DNA from: an uncultured Collinsella sp.
GTDB taxonomy: Bacteria > Actinomycetota > Coriobacteriia > Coriobacteriales > Coriobacteriaceae
Direction: 5' to 3'
Length of the DNA stretch: 64,000 bases
Assembly: GCA_902478545.1 (NCBI GenBank)
Contig: CABSLA010000004.1
Span: 24,216 to 88,215, forward strand
Part shown: positions 17,245 to 26,418 of the stretch, one piece after another
Position numbering within the stretch: position 1 is the stretch's first letter
How the letters are laid out: the number at the start of each line of letters is the position of its first letter
Notes under the pieces: model-generated
The model's input: only the letters and a program-made list of their open reading frames with translations
The model's database searches: none
Told to the model about the DNA's origin: nothing
Translations under genes and position numbers: made by a program

Positions 17245-18768
17245 ATGCCGTGCACAACGATTTTGGTTGGTAAGAACGCGAGCTACGACGGGTCGACGCT
17301 TGTTGCCCGCAATGAGGACTCGTCCAATGGGGTATTCGAGCCCAAGCACATGCGCGTAGTGCATCCCGACGAGCAGCCGCGTGTCTACACGAGTGTCCTG
17401 AGCCACCTGACCGTTGAGCTGCCCGACAATCCCATGCGTTACACGAGCGTCCCCGACGTTGTCCCGGGTCATGGCATTTGGGCCGAGGCCGGCTTCAATG
17501 AGCTCAATGTTGGCATGTCCGCAACCGAGACGCTTACCACCAACGAGCGCGTCCGCGGCGCCGATCCGCTCGTGGACTACGTGCCCGCCAGGGGCAACGA
17601 GGGCGAGGACGGCTATGTGCCGGCGCAGCCCGGCGGTCTGGGCGAGGAGGACATGGTGACCCTGGTGCTGCCGTACGCCAAGTCCGCCCGCGACGGCGTG
17701 CGCATTCTGGGCGACCTGCTTGAGCGCTACGGTACCTACGAGAACAACGGCATCGCCTTTAGTGACGTTGACGAGATCTGGTGGCTCGAGACCATCGGCG
17801 GCCACCACTGGATCGCCAAGCGCGTGCCCGATGACGCCTATGTGACCATGCCCAACCAGCTGGGTATCGACGGCTTTGACCTGGACGATGCCGAGGGCAC
17901 CCAGGCAGATCATATGTGCTCTGCCGACCTGCGCTCCTGGATGGCCGAGTGGCATCTGGACCTGACGCTGGGCGTCGGGGGTGACGGTCCGGCGACGGTC
18001 TTTAACCCGCGCGAGGCCTTTGGCTCGCACAGCGACAGTGACCACGTCTATAACACGCCGCGCGCCTGGTATATGCAGCGCTGCCTCAACCCCAGCGATG
18101 TATGGGACGGTCCCGACGCCGACTACACGCCCGAGAGCGATGACATCCCTTGGAGCCGCGTGCCCGAGCGCAAGGTGACCATCGAGGACATCAAGTACGT
18201 GCTTTCGAGCCACTACCAGGGCACGGAGTACGACTGCTACGGCAGCAAGGGCACGCCCGCCACGCGCGGTGCCTATCGTCCCATCGGCATCAACCGCAAC
18301 AGCCAGCTTGCCGTGTTGCAGCTGCGTCCCTATGTACAGCCGGCGTATCGCGCCGTGCAGTGGATGGCGTTTGGCTCTAACTCGTTTAACGCGCTCGTGC
18401 CGCTGTACGCCAATGTCGAGACCATGCCCGAGTACTATGCCGACACGCAGGCTCGCGTGACGTCCGAGAATTTCTATTGGGCAAATCGCCTGATCGGTGC
18501 CTTGGCCGATGTTCGCTTCCATGAGTGCGGTCGTGCGGTCGAGGATTATCAGGAAAAGGTCGGCGGCATGGGCCACAAGCAGATTCACGACGTTGACGCT
18601 GCCGCAGCCGCGCTGCCCGAGGCCGAGGTGCCTGCCGAGCTCGCCCGCGCCAACGAGGCCTTTGCCGAGCTCGTACGCGTGGAGACCGATGCTCTGTTGG
18701 GCAAGGTGCTCTACACCACGAGCTGTGCCATGAGGAACTCCTTCGCGATGAACGACAACGTAAGGTAA
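17245..18768 (+). CDS. C69-family dipeptidase
   Basis: Peptidase family C69 enzymes (PepD-like) are N-terminal-nucleophile hydrolases that cleave dipeptides. The 507-residue product begins MPCTTILVGKNASYDGST, with Cys3 as the expected nucleophile and the family pattern ARNEDS a little later (about residues 27-32). Motifs such as VWWLET-like EIWWLETIGGHHWIAKRVPDD are also typical. AGGAGG at 17233-17238 gives correct spacing to ATG 17245, whereas the ATG at 17239 directly abuts it. There is no signal peptide, so the enzyme is probably cytoplasmic. A strong terminator follows. Confidence 0.9.
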   Translation: MPCTTILVGKNASYDGSTLVARNEDSSNGVFEPKHMRVVHPDEQPRVYTSVLSHLTVELPDNPMRYTSVPDVVPGHGIWAEAGFNELNVGMSATETLTTNERVRGADPLVDYVPARGNEGEDGYVPAQPGGLGEEDMVTLVLPYAKSARDGVRILGDLLERYGTYENNGIAFSDVDEIWWLETIGGHHWIAKRVPDDAYVTMPNQLGIDGFDLDDAEGTQADHMCSADLRSWMAEWHLDLTLGVGGDGPATVFNPREAFGSHSDSDHVYNTPRAWYMQRCLNPSDVWDGPDADYTPESDDIPWSRVPERKVTIEDIKYVLSSHYQGTEYDCYGSKGTPATRGAYRPIGINRNSQLAVLQLRPYVQPAYRAVQWMAFGSNSFNALVPLYANVETMPEYYADTQARVTSENFYWANRLIGALADVRFHECGRAVEDYQEKVGGMGHKQIHDVDAAAAALPEAEVPAELARANEAFAELVRVETDALLGKVLYTTSCAMRNSFAMNDNVR

Positions 18769-18786
18769 AAGCCACATTGCAACGAG

Positions 18787-18832
18787 CGAGCGGGGCAAAC
18801 GCCGTCAAAGGCTTTGCCCCGCTCGATTTCTA
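18787..18832 (+). terminator. Terminator of the dipeptidase gene
   Basis: A perfect 13-bp stem CGAGCGGGGCAAA / TTTGCCCCGCTCG (18787-18799, 18813-18825) is followed by ATTTCTAT. Confidence 0.85.
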
Positions 18833-18915
18833 TCTTGGCGACAAACGATTTTGTGTCGTTCACCCAATCTTGGGTACAAGAAGGCCAATGCAGTTGTTCA
18901 CGATTGGAGCCAACC

Positions 18916-19332
18916 ATGGTTATGAAATTCGATCAGCTTGTTAACGGTGCCATCAACGTGGGCTTCGGCGCCGCCGCCGTTGCCGTCGAGGGCGGCAAGA
19001 AGGTCCTTGACGACCTCAATACTAAGGGCGAGCAGGTCCGCAAGGACGCCGGTGCCCCCGATATCGCCCGCAGCGTGTCCGACATGTTCGAGCAGGCGGG
19101 TGGTACCATCTCCGACCTGACCGAGCGCCTGGGCATGCAGGGCGAGACTGCGGCACAGCGCGTGCTCGACGAGCTCATCCTGGCCCGCGTCCGCGTTATG
19201 ACCGCTCCCGAGCGCACGGCCTTCCTGGCCCATGTGCGCGACATCGTCGATTCGGTCGAGGACAACGTGACCTCGGTGCCCGTCGAGTCTGTTGAGCCCG
19301 ACGATGCAGAGGACACCGAAGAGGCCGAGTAG
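18916..19332 (+). CDS. Small phasin-like helical protein of unknown function
   Basis: The 138-residue product is almost wholly helical: a Gly/Ala-rich amphipathic start (LVNGAINVGFGAAAVAVEGGKKVLDDLNTK), a middle with DMFEQAGGTISDLTERLG, and an acidic tail (EPDDAEDTEEAE). The pattern resembles phasins and other poly-ligand coat proteins, but no specific family can be claimed. ATG 18916 is preceded by TTGGAG. The UbiB-like kinase gene starts eight bases after its stop, so the two are co-transcribed. A shared role is likely: UbiB-family operons in other bacteria often contain such small helical partners, as with phasin-like UbiJ/UbiK-type proteins, but this is inference. Confidence 0.75.
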   Translation: MVMKFDQLVNGAINVGFGAAAVAVEGGKKVLDDLNTKGEQVRKDAGAPDIARSVSDMFEQAGGTISDLTERLGMQGETAAQRVLDELILARVRVMTAPERTAFLAHVRDIVDSVEDNVTSVPVESVEPDDAEDTEEAE

Positions 19333-19340
19333 CAGCGCAG

Positions 19341-21104
19341 ATGGCAGATTCCACCACCGATTACAACAATCTAGATCCCTTGGGTGACGAGACGGCGGTT
19401 GTCGATGAGGTTGAGGCCGCCGTCTCGGGCGCTCGCAAGAAGCCGCGCGCTGTCGATATGGTCCCCGAGGAGCCTGACGCGATGGCCCCGGACGAGGAAT
19501 ACCAGCTCACGCCGGCAGGTCGTCGTGAGCGCATTGGGCAGATCGTTCGCCTGATCAAAAAGTACCGCGTATGGGACAACCTCACGCCGGTGCGCCTGCG
19601 TCGTCTGCTCGAAGAGCTCGGCCCCATGTTCGTTAAAATGGGGCAGATTCTGGCCAACCGGTCCGAGATCTTGCCGCAGCGGTTTTGCGATGAGCTGCGC
19701 CGCCTGCGCTCCGACGTAGAGCCGGTGCCGTATGAGGTAGTGCTCCGCTGTCTGGAAGAGGAGTACGGCCAGCGCCTGGGGCAGATGTTCGACGCAATCG
19801 ACCCCAACCCGCTCGGAAGCGCGTCGCTCGCGCAGGTGCACCGTGCCCGCTTGGTGACCGGCGAGGACGTGGCCGTTAAGGTACAGCGCCCCGGCGCGCA
19901 GCAGGTTATGGCGCAGGACATCGACATCATCCGTTCGGTGGTGCGCATCGTTTCCAAGTTCGTCAACACAGACCAGTTTGTTGACTTACATGCCGTCGTC
20001 GAGGAGCTGTGGGCCTCGTTTCGCGAGGAGACCAACTTTTTGGCCGAGGCCAAAAACCTCAACGATTTCTTTGAGTTCCATAAGAGCGTCCATGGCGTGT
20101 CGTGTCCCAAATCCTACCTGGACCTTTGCACCGAGCATGTCGTGGTCATGGACTACATTGACGGCATCTCGATTGCCGATCCCGAGCGCCTGGTGGCCGA
20201 GGGCTATGACCTGGAAAAGATCGGCTCGGCGATTGTCGAGGACTACTCGACGCAGGTGCTCGATGACGGCTTTTTCCATGCCGACCCGCATGCGGGAAAC
20301 ATCATCCTCAAGGACGGCATCGTCTACTTTATCGACCTGGGCATGGTCGGGCGTATGTCGAGCCACGACCGCGGTATCGTCAAGGATATGATCTTTGCCG
20401 TGGCCGAGGGCGACGTGCCCAAGCTCAAAGATTCGCTTATGCGCTTTGCCGTGACACGCGGCGACTCGGCCGAGCTCGACCATTCGGCCTTTTTGTCCGA
20501 CTTGGACTTTATCGTCGCCGACTTTGCGGGCCTTGACCTTAAGGATCTTGATATCGGCGAGTTTTTGACCTCGCTGCTAAATTTGGCGCGCAAGAACGAT
20601 GTTGAGCTGCCGAGCGTGGTGACGATGTTCGCCCGCGGCATGGTGACGCTCGAGGGCCTGCTGACCGAGTACATGCCCAACGTCAACATGATCCAGATCA
20701 TCCAGACGCATATCAAAAACGAGAAGAGCACCTATGCGCGCGTCCGCGAAATGGGGCGCGATCTTGCCGCGAGCAGCTATCGCGCGGCAAAAGGCTCGCT
20801 CGAGGCGGCCGAGTATCTGGGCTTGGCGTCGCGCATGCTCACGCGCGGCCAGCTTAAGCTAAACACGCAGATTATGAGCAGCGATAAGGCGCTGCGGCAG
20901 CTGGGTGGAATTATCGACCGTATGTCGATGGCAATTGTGATCGCCGGTCTGTTTATCGGTTCGTCGGTGGTGTACTACGCGCGCATCGAGCCGGTTGTGT
21001 TCGGTATCCCGGTCATTGGCTTTATGGGCTATGTGAGTGCGCTGGTGCTGGCACTGATGCTGGGCCGCGAGATCTGGCGCAACAGCCACGGCGGCAAGCA
21101 CTAG
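19341..21104 (+). CDS. ABC1/UbiB (AarF) family atypical kinase
   Basis: UbiB-family proteins are atypical kinase-like ATPases tied to isoprenoid lipid metabolism. The 587-residue product has the family motifs in order: K-x-G-Q segment FVKMGQILANR (about 95-106), the Ala-rich nucleotide loop GSASLAQVHRA, VAVKVQRPG, GFFHADPHAGNI and FIDLGMVGR. Two membrane helices close the C-terminus (about 530-575). The N-terminal 60 residues are acidic and low in complexity. The substrate is unknown; many Coriobacteriia make menaquinone, so a quinone-related role is possible. It follows the phasin-like gene by eight bases. Confidence 0.92.
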   Translation: MADSTTDYNNLDPLGDETAVVDEVEAAVSGARKKPRAVDMVPEEPDAMAPDEEYQLTPAGRRERIGQIVRLIKKYRVWDNLTPVRLRRLLEELGPMFVKMGQILANRSEILPQRFCDELRRLRSDVEPVPYEVVLRCLEEEYGQRLGQMFDAIDPNPLGSASLAQVHRARLVTGEDVAVKVQRPGAQQVMAQDIDIIRSVVRIVSKFVNTDQFVDLHAVVEELWASFREETNFLAEAKNLNDFFEFHKSVHGVSCPKSYLDLCTEHVVVMDYIDGISIADPERLVAEGYDLEKIGSAIVEDYSTQVLDDGFFHADPHAGNIILKDGIVYFIDLGMVGRMSSHDRGIVKDMIFAVAEGDVPKLKDSLMRFAVTRGDSAELDHSAFLSDLDFIVADFAGLDLKDLDIGEFLTSLLNLARKNDVELPSVVTMFARGMVTLEGLLTEYMPNVNMIQIIQTHIKNEKSTYARVREMGRDLAASSYRAAKGSLEAAEYLGLASRMLTRGQLKLNTQIMSSDKALRQLGGIIDRMSMAIVIAGLFIGSSVVYYARIEPVVFGIPVIGFMGYVSALVLALMLGREIWRNSHGGKH

Positions 21105-21155
21105 AGGCTGCGGCCGTCACCGCATTTTCCTATCGCAAACAATAGCTTTTACCTT

Positions 21156-21184
21156 GGGCTTCGCCTGCGTGCGAGGCCCTTTTG
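21156..21184 (+). terminator. Terminator of the UbiB operon
   Basis: A 9-bp stem GGGCTTCGC / GCGAGGCCC (21156-21164, 21171-21179, one wobble) is followed by TTTT. Confidence 0.8.
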
Positions 21185-21196
21185 CGTGATAGCATA

Positions 21197-21224
21197 TTGA
21201 CGGTTTTAATCGATGGCCTAGATG
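21197..21224 (+). promoter_or_regulatory. Probable promoter of the cobalamin-riboswitch transcript
   Basis: TTGACG (21197-21202), a 16-base spacer and TAGATG (21219-21224). The riboswitch starts just after it, which is the expected place. Confidence 0.5.
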
Positions 21225-21440
21225 GTGGTGCGGAGACGCACGAATGCGCGGTTTTCCTGCGCGTTTGGGAGAATCGGGGTGCAAGTCCCCGGCTGTACCA
21301 GTAACCGTAATTCCTCTTGGCTCGGGATGTTCGCGTCGCAGATCGGACGGCGCGCCCGAGTCGTTAAGGTTAAGTCGGATCGCCTCCCATCTTGCATGCG
21401 GCTGCGGCGTATGCCGCCGGTGTGCATAGGGCTCTGGAGG
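21225..21440 (+). promoter_or_regulatory. Cobalamin riboswitch
   Basis: The leader carries the B12-box core: GGGAGAATCGGGGTGCAAG then TCCCCGGCTGTACC (21268-21299), followed by AGTAACCGTAA (21300-21310) and the later conserved AAGTCGGATCGCCTCCC (21372-21388). These match the family elements 'GGGAA...GGTGCAAGTCC...C-G-T-CCC' and 'AGxC-GGA-ACCTGCC'. The switch lies about 100 bases before a gene for a DUF4430 surface protein, so expression of the two-gene unit is expected to fall when cobalamin is plentiful. The exact 3' edge and the expression platform (probably a ribosome-site sequestering arm near 21435-21535) are not resolved. Confidence 0.88.
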
Positions 21441-21535
21441 GAAGGGGGACCCCGATGGGGGAACTCGAGCGCAACATGCGCGATGACGTGGGGCAGCTTC
21501 AAGGCAACGCTCCAAGTACAGACAGTAGGAGACAA

Positions 21536-24500
21536 ATGGATATGTTTGAGGACGAGTGCCAGCGTGCCTCGCTTCGTCGCCGTGGCGTAATCGCGCGCGG
21601 CGTGGCAAAGCGCTGCCTGATGGCATTCCTGGCCTTCGCGATGGCCTTCAGCACCACGCCGGCTCAGCTGTGGGCCGAGGGTGCCGAGGGCATTACCGAC
21701 GCTGTGGCTCAGGCTACGACGCCAGGCGAGGACGCAGCGCTTGCGGGCGGTACCGCTGAGCAGAGCGGCGCCGAGGTTTCGGATTCCGGGAGCGCGCCTG
21801 CAGCTAGTGCCGCCACTACAGAGGCAGCAACTGGCGACGAAGGCTCGGCGACGGGGGAGAGCCCTGCCACGAGCGAGCAGTCTTCGACGGCATCCGCTGG
21901 CCAAGCAGGATCTGCCGCCGCGGCTGCCGTCCAGACAGAGAACCCGACAGAAACTGGCGATGTCGTCAAGAAGCAAATCGAGGTCTCGTTCTCGATTATC
22001 GGCACCGATGCCGACGGCAAGGCTCAGACCTGGGTGGCGCCTACGCAGCTCAAGCTCGACGAGGGCGCGACGGCTGCGGATGCCTTCATTAAGCTGCAGG
22101 AGAAGACGGGCTTCAAGGCGAAGTACGATCCGAACACGGCATACGGTTTCTACCTCGAAAGCATCACCTCCCCGAGCGATGGCCGCACGCTTGCCTACGA
22201 TCCGACGACTCATGCCTACTGGCAGCTGTTCGTCGACGGCGCGTCTTCCTCGGTTGGCGCGAGCAGCGTCAAACTCACCCAGGGGCAGAAGATTGAGTTT
22301 GCCTTTACGGGTGGTAGCGCGTCCCCTGTCGTTAAGGACCAGCTTGCTGCGAATGTGACCGTCATTGGTCGCGATGCCCAGGGCAAGACTCAGACCTGGG
22401 TCGACAACGCGCAGTATGTGGTGACGTCCGGTTCGAGCGCGCTTGATCTTACGAAGGTCGCGCTTGAGGCGAATGATATTGACGCCGTTGCTGCGGGCTC
22501 CTTCATTCTGAGCCTTAAGTACAACGGTGTTGAGCTGGGTACGCCCCAAGATTATTCGACCTATTGGCAGCTGTTTATCAACGGCAAGTCGATTGACTAT
22601 ACGGCGGACAATGTCACCATCCATGCTGGCGATACCGTCACGTGGTTCTACGGTGGCTGGGGCGACCAGTTGCCGTCCGATTCTGTCCATGCTTCCGTTC
22701 AGGTGCTTGGCAAGGACAAGGACGGCAAGCAGCAGGTTTGGGCTTCGACGGGCCAGACGAGTCTCAAGGCGGGCTCTACTGCTAAGGACCTGTTGGAGCA
22801 GACTGGTCTTAAACTCAAAGCTACAGAAGAGTCTTGGGGTTGGTACCTTAGGGGCATTACCTCGCCGCTTGACGGTAAGACCTATTGTGGCTCTGATGCT
22901 GCGACCAATAGCTATTGGCGCTTCTACGTAAAGGGCAAGTCCGACGCAAAGTACAAGTTCGCCGACGTTGGCGCTGGTGCCTACGAGCTCCATGAGGGTG
23001 ACGCCGTCACCTTTATGTATGCTGGCGACAGCGATGCCCTCCCTGGTCAGGTGCTTGGATCCGCCGATATCATCGGCCCCGATGTCAACGGCAACAATAC
23101 TCGCTGGGGCTCGTCAAGCAATGTTTCCCTGCCCGAAGGCTCTACGGCCCAGGACCTTATTGAGACGGTTCTGAAGGCGAAGGGCATTGATTACAAGGCC
23201 TCCCAGAGTGGTGCATACTGGTCCATTACTTCGCCGTTCGAAGACAACTCTTACGGCTATGATGGTGCGACCGGTAAATACTGGCATCTGTATATCAACG
23301 GAGAGTCCTCATCTCTCTGTGCCAACCAGGTCACGCTCAAGAGCGGCGACAAGGTTACATTTGCCTACACCACCGAAAAATCGCCCATGCCCGATCCCGA
23401 CAAGATTGTCGTGGACCCGAGTGCGACGACTCCTAATTGGGATGCCGAGTGGGCCGGCTACGGCAACAGTGGCAACGGTTCGACCGTAACGGATGCCAAG
23501 ACGCCTGCGCAGGCCGCCGGTCTTAAGTGGGCCTTCGATTGGAAGGCCGAGTCTGGCCAGCAGTATGCCAACTGCAGCGAGCCTGTCATTGCTAACGGTT
23601 TTGTGTACATCGCGACCGAGAACGAGCTCATTAAGATCGATTCGTCCACGGGCAAAAAGGTTGCCTCTGCGCCGCTTGCCTCCAAGGTGAGCTACACCTC
23701 TCGTCCGATCTATACCAACGGCCTTATCATCGTTCCGCTCAACGGCGGTGCGGTCCAGGCGATTACTGCGGACAAGCTGATCTGCAAGTGGCTGACGCCT
23801 GGTTTGACGGACTTGACGCAGAGCTCCTGCACCGTGGTTTCGGACGGCGAGTACGTCTATGTTGGTACGGTCGATATTTCGTATGACGAGAACTACAACG
23901 CGACCTACGGCAACGGCTCCCTGAAGCGTATCAAGATTGCCACGGGCGAAGTCTCTTGGCAGAACATTGACCCTTCCGAGGGCTATTATTGGACTGGCGC
24001 TGCGCTGACGGATAAGTACACCATTGTTCCTACGAGCGCGGGCACGCTTAAGTGCATTGATAAGACGACGGGCGATGTCGTTTCGACCATGAAGCTCGGC
24101 GCTGTCGCAAATGCCGATTGCATTGCCGATCCGTCCAATGGTTCGACCTTCTATCAGATGACGCACGACGGAAAGCTCCATGTGATTTCGCTTTCGGCGA
24201 AGGGCGTGCTGAGTGAACAGAAGACGGTTGATCTGGGCCTTACGAATAATCTGAGCGCCCCTGCGGTGTCTGGTGACAATCTGATTGTCGGCGGACAGAC
24301 GGCTACTGGCTCTGCTCTGGTTCTCTATAACCTGAAGACGGGTAAGACCACGATGGTCGCTGCTGCCGACGGCAAGGCGCTGCCGGCTGGCCTCAACGGT
24401 ATTGCTGCTACTCCGCTGGTGAGTGTTCAGGGCGGCAAGACCTATGTGTACTTCACCGTTAACAGCGCGGATAGCAAGGATTACGTCAACTACTCTGCTG

Positions 24501-25336
24501 GTGGTGGCGTGTATCGCTATACGCTCGGCGATGCAGAGGCGACGCAGATTTATGATGCGGCTGGCCATTACCAGTACTGTGACTCTCCGGTCATTGCCGA
24601 TGCATCTGGCAACCTGTACTACATCAATGACTCGGGCACGCTGTTCAAGCTCGGGGCCGTTGAGTCTTGGACGGTTGCCTTTAATTCCAACGGCGGGTCT
24701 GCTTGCGACACTAAGTTTGTTGCTACGGCCGACGGCAAGCTGGTCAAGCCGGCCGATCCGACGCGCGATGGCTACACTTTCGGCGGTTGGTATACCGATG
24801 AGACTTGCACGCAGGCGTATGACTTCAGTACGCCAGTGACGGCCGATATGACACTGTATGCCAAGTGGACCAAGAATGCCGTTAACCCTGGCGGCAATGG
24901 TGGTTCTGGCACTAATGGTGGCAACGGTGGCGCTGGCAACGGTTCCGGTGCTGGCACGGGCACGGGTTCCGGCTCCGGCACGAAGGGCCAGCAGGCCGGC
25001 GGCGCTATCGCCCCGGGCCAGAAGCCGGTGACCAAGACGACGGTGTCGACCAAGACCGAGACCAAGGACAACAAGTCCGACAAGAAGGACTCCGATAAGT
25101 CCGATAAGAAGGACGAGAAGAAGTCTGACAAGAAGTCTGACAAGAAGGACAGCAAGTCCGACAAGAAGTCCGATTCCAAGTCCGATACGGGTGCTGCTTC
25201 CACGACCACTGCTAAGAAGTCCTCTAGTGCCTCCGAGCAGGAGGCTGGCACCAACCCGCTCGCCATTGTTGGCGTTGCCGCCGGCGTCATCGGTCTCGCC
25301 ATCGTCGGCGTGTTCGTGTTCACCAAACGTCGGTAG
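21536..25336 (+). CDS. Large surface protein: four DUF4430 domains, PQQ-like propeller, InlB repeat
   Basis: The 1266-residue product has a signal peptide (about 22-47, ending AQLWA), a long Ala/Ser/Thr-rich spacer (50-145), then four DUF4430 (transcobalamin C-terminal-like) domains at about 145-263, 270-378, 384-498 and 505-613. A PQQ-type beta-propeller follows at 655-1042, an InlB-type repeat at 1043-1117 (FGGWYTDETC...LYAKW), a Gly-rich stretch, a Lys/Ser/Asp repeat tract (about 1175-1218), and a C-terminal membrane helix ending in FTKRR. There is no LPxTG motif. ATG 21536 has AGGAG at 21527-21531. DUF4430 matches the beta-domain of human intrinsic factor and transcobalamin, and the upstream cobalamin riboswitch supports a corrinoid-binding role. 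The downstream DUF4430 gene starts nine bases later. Confidence 0.9.
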   Translation: MDMFEDECQRASLRRRGVIARGVAKRCLMAFLAFAMAFSTTPAQLWAEGAEGITDAVAQATTPGEDAALAGGTAEQSGAEVSDSGSAPAASAATTEAATGDEGSATGESPATSEQSSTASAGQAGSAAAAAVQTENPTETGDVVKKQIEVSFSIIGTDADGKAQTWVAPTQLKLDEGATAADAFIKLQEKTGFKAKYDPNTAYGFYLESITSPSDGRTLAYDPTTHAYWQLFVDGASSSVGASSVKLTQGQKIEFAFTGGSASPVVKDQLAANVTVIGRDAQGKTQTWVDNAQYVVTSGSSALDLTKVALEANDIDAVAAGSFILSLKYNGVELGTPQDYSTYWQLFINGKSIDYTADNVTIHAGDTVTWFYGGWGDQLPSDSVHASVQVLGKDKDGKQQVWASTGQTSLKAGSTAKDLLEQTGLKLKATEESWGWYLRGITSPLDGKTYCGSDAATNSYWRFYVKGKSDAKYKFADVGAGAYELHEGDAVTFMYAGDSDALPGQVLGSADIIGPDVNGNNTRWGSSSNVSLPEGSTAQDLIETVLKAKGIDYKASQSGAYWSITSPFEDNSYGYDGATGKYWHLYINGESSSLCANQVTLKSGDKVTFAYTTEKSPMPDPDKIVVDPSATTPNWDAEWAGYGNSGNGSTVTDAKTPAQAAGLKWAFDWKAESGQQYANCSEPVIANGFVYIATENELIKIDSSTGKKVASAPLASKVSYTSRPIYTNGLIIVPLNGGAVQAITADKLICKWLTPGLTDLTQSSCTVVSDGEYVYVGTVDISYDENYNATYGNGSLKRIKIATGEVSWQNIDPSEGYYWTGAALTDKYTIVPTSAGTLKCIDKTTGDVVSTMKLGAVANADCIADPSNGSTFYQMTHDGKLHVISLSAKGVLSEQKTVDLGLTNNLSAPAVSGDNLIVGGQTATGSALVLYNLKTGKTTMVAAADGKALPAGLNGIAATPLVSVQGGKTYVYFTVNSADSKDYVNYSAGGGVYRYTLGDAEATQIYDAAGHYQYCDSPVIADASGNLYYINDSGTLFKLGAVESWTVAFNSNGGSACDTKFVATADGKLVKPADPTRDGYTFGGWYTDETCTQAYDFSTPVTADMTLYAKWTKNAVNPGGNGGSGTNGGNGGAGNGSGAGTGTGSGSGTKGQQAGGAIAPGQKPVTKTTVSTKTETKDNKSDKKDSDKSDKKDEKKSDKKSDKKDSKSDKKSDSKSDTGAASTTTAKKSSSASEQEAGTNPLAIVGVAAGVIGLAIVGVFVFTKRR

Positions 25337-25345
25337 GTGAGGGCT

Positions 25346-26254
25346 GTGTCCAATAAATCCAAGGACGCTGACCCCAAGCAACCAGATTCCTCGTTCATTC
25401 AGTTCGACGATACAAAGCAACAGGGCGCCGCTTCGGCGGCGTCCGCCCCTCGTCGCAAGGCGCTCCTTGGCGTTTTGACTGCCGCGTGCACCATTCTGAT
25501 CGTCGTCTCGCTGGGCTTCGTCCATCCTTCCGAGAGCGGCGCCTGGTCCATCGACTGGATCATTCAGGCCGTGACGGGGGAGAGCGTCGTCACCAAGGAC
25601 ACCAAGGCGTCTGGCTCGACTATGGCTTCGGGCGAGGCCAGTTCCGAGGACTCCAAGTCATCGAATGATGCAAAAGATGAGTCCAAGCATTCTGATGAGT
25701 CCAAGTCCAAGGACGATTCCGAGTCTTCAAACAAGGAATCGGATAAAAGCTCGGATAGCAAGAAGTCCGATGGTCAGGACGGCAAGAAGTCTGGAGATAA
25801 ATCCGCTGCCCAGAATACGGGAGCCGGCGATACTCCCAATGTGTCTGGCGGTGCTTCTTCGGGGGGCGGTCAGTCGTCTGATGGAGCCTCCAGCTCTAAT
25901 GGCGGAAACGCCTCCTCGGGCGGCCAGAGCGGCTCGCAGGAGTCCAGCTACATAACAGTGACGGTTTCGGTCACATCGAGCGCTGTGGGCAATCCTGTGT
26001 CTTCTGGTGGCACCTTTACCTTTAACGAAGGCGCTACCGTCTACGATGCCCTGTGCGCGCTGGGCCTTTCTGTCAACGCACATGGCTCGTCGTATGGCAC
26101 GTATGTCTCCGCGATTGGTGGTTTGGCCGAGAAACAGTACGGCGGCACGAGCGGCTGGATGTACTCCGTCAACGGCTCAACGCCCATGACGGCCTGCAGC
26201 AACTACGTTCTCTCCAACGGCGACAACGTGGTCTGGTATTACGTTACAGGCTAG
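25346..26254 (+). CDS. Membrane-anchored DUF4430 protein
   Basis: The 302-residue product has a short cytoplasmic head, one membrane helix (about 37-59), a long spacer very rich in Ser, Lys and Asp (60-195), and a C-terminal DUF4430 domain (about 202-301, GATVYDALCALGLSV ... GWMYSVNGSTPM ... VVWYYV). GTG 25346 is chosen because GGTGAGG lies upstream at 25336-25342; GTG 25337 directly follows the stop of the large gene and is the other option. The same Lys/Ser/Asp spacer style as its neighbour suggests a shared surface architecture. Both genes stand behind the cobalamin riboswitch and in front of one terminator. Confidence 0.88.
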   Translation: MSNKSKDADPKQPDSSFIQFDDTKQQGAASAASAPRRKALLGVLTAACTILIVVSLGFVHPSESGAWSIDWIIQAVTGESVVTKDTKASGSTMASGEASSEDSKSSNDAKDESKHSDESKSKDDSESSNKESDKSSDSKKSDGQDGKKSGDKSAAQNTGAGDTPNVSGGASSGGGQSSDGASSSNGGNASSGGQSGSQESSYITVTVSVTSSAVGNPVSSGGTFTFNEGATVYDALCALGLSVNAHGSSYGTYVSAIGGLAEKQYGGTSGWMYSVNGSTPMTACSNYVLSNGDNVVWYYVTG

Positions 26255-26276
26255 AGGCCTCGACATAGCGCGCCAG

Positions 26277-26319
26277 ACGGGCGGTTCGGACAGACATCCG
26301 GGCCGCCCGCCCGTTTTTC
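26277..26319 (+). terminator. Terminator of the DUF4430 operon
   Basis: ACGGGCGG / CCGCCCGT (26277-26284, 26307-26314) with an inner partial stem, followed by TTTTT. Confidence 0.85.
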
Positions 26320-26357
26320 AAGTGAATGGGACTGGGTCGCCGGGTCTTTCGGCAAAC

Positions 26358-26392
26358 AAAAAAACCGGTTGGAATGGGAATTCCAACCGGTT
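26358..26392 (-). terminator. Terminator of first GtrA gene
   Basis: A perfect 13-bp stem AACCGGTTGGAAT / ATTCCAACCGGTT (26363-26375, 26380-26392) with loop GGGA; on the minus strand it is followed by a T run (complement of 26358-26364). Confidence 0.88.
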
Positions 26393-26418
26393 ATACATTC
26401 AAGCAAATAGCGAATCGA

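Noticed and set aside
25060..25200. CRISPR-like short tandem repeats
   Set aside because: The repeats are in-frame codons for Lys/Ser/Asp inside the surface protein; no spacers or fixed repeat length.
21218..25525. Long minus-strand open frames (591 and 738 codons) opposite the DUF4430 gene
   Set aside because: They are antisense shadows from high GC codon use; they show Arg/Leu-rich composition, no ribosome sites and no domain pattern, whereas the plus-strand gene has clear domains.
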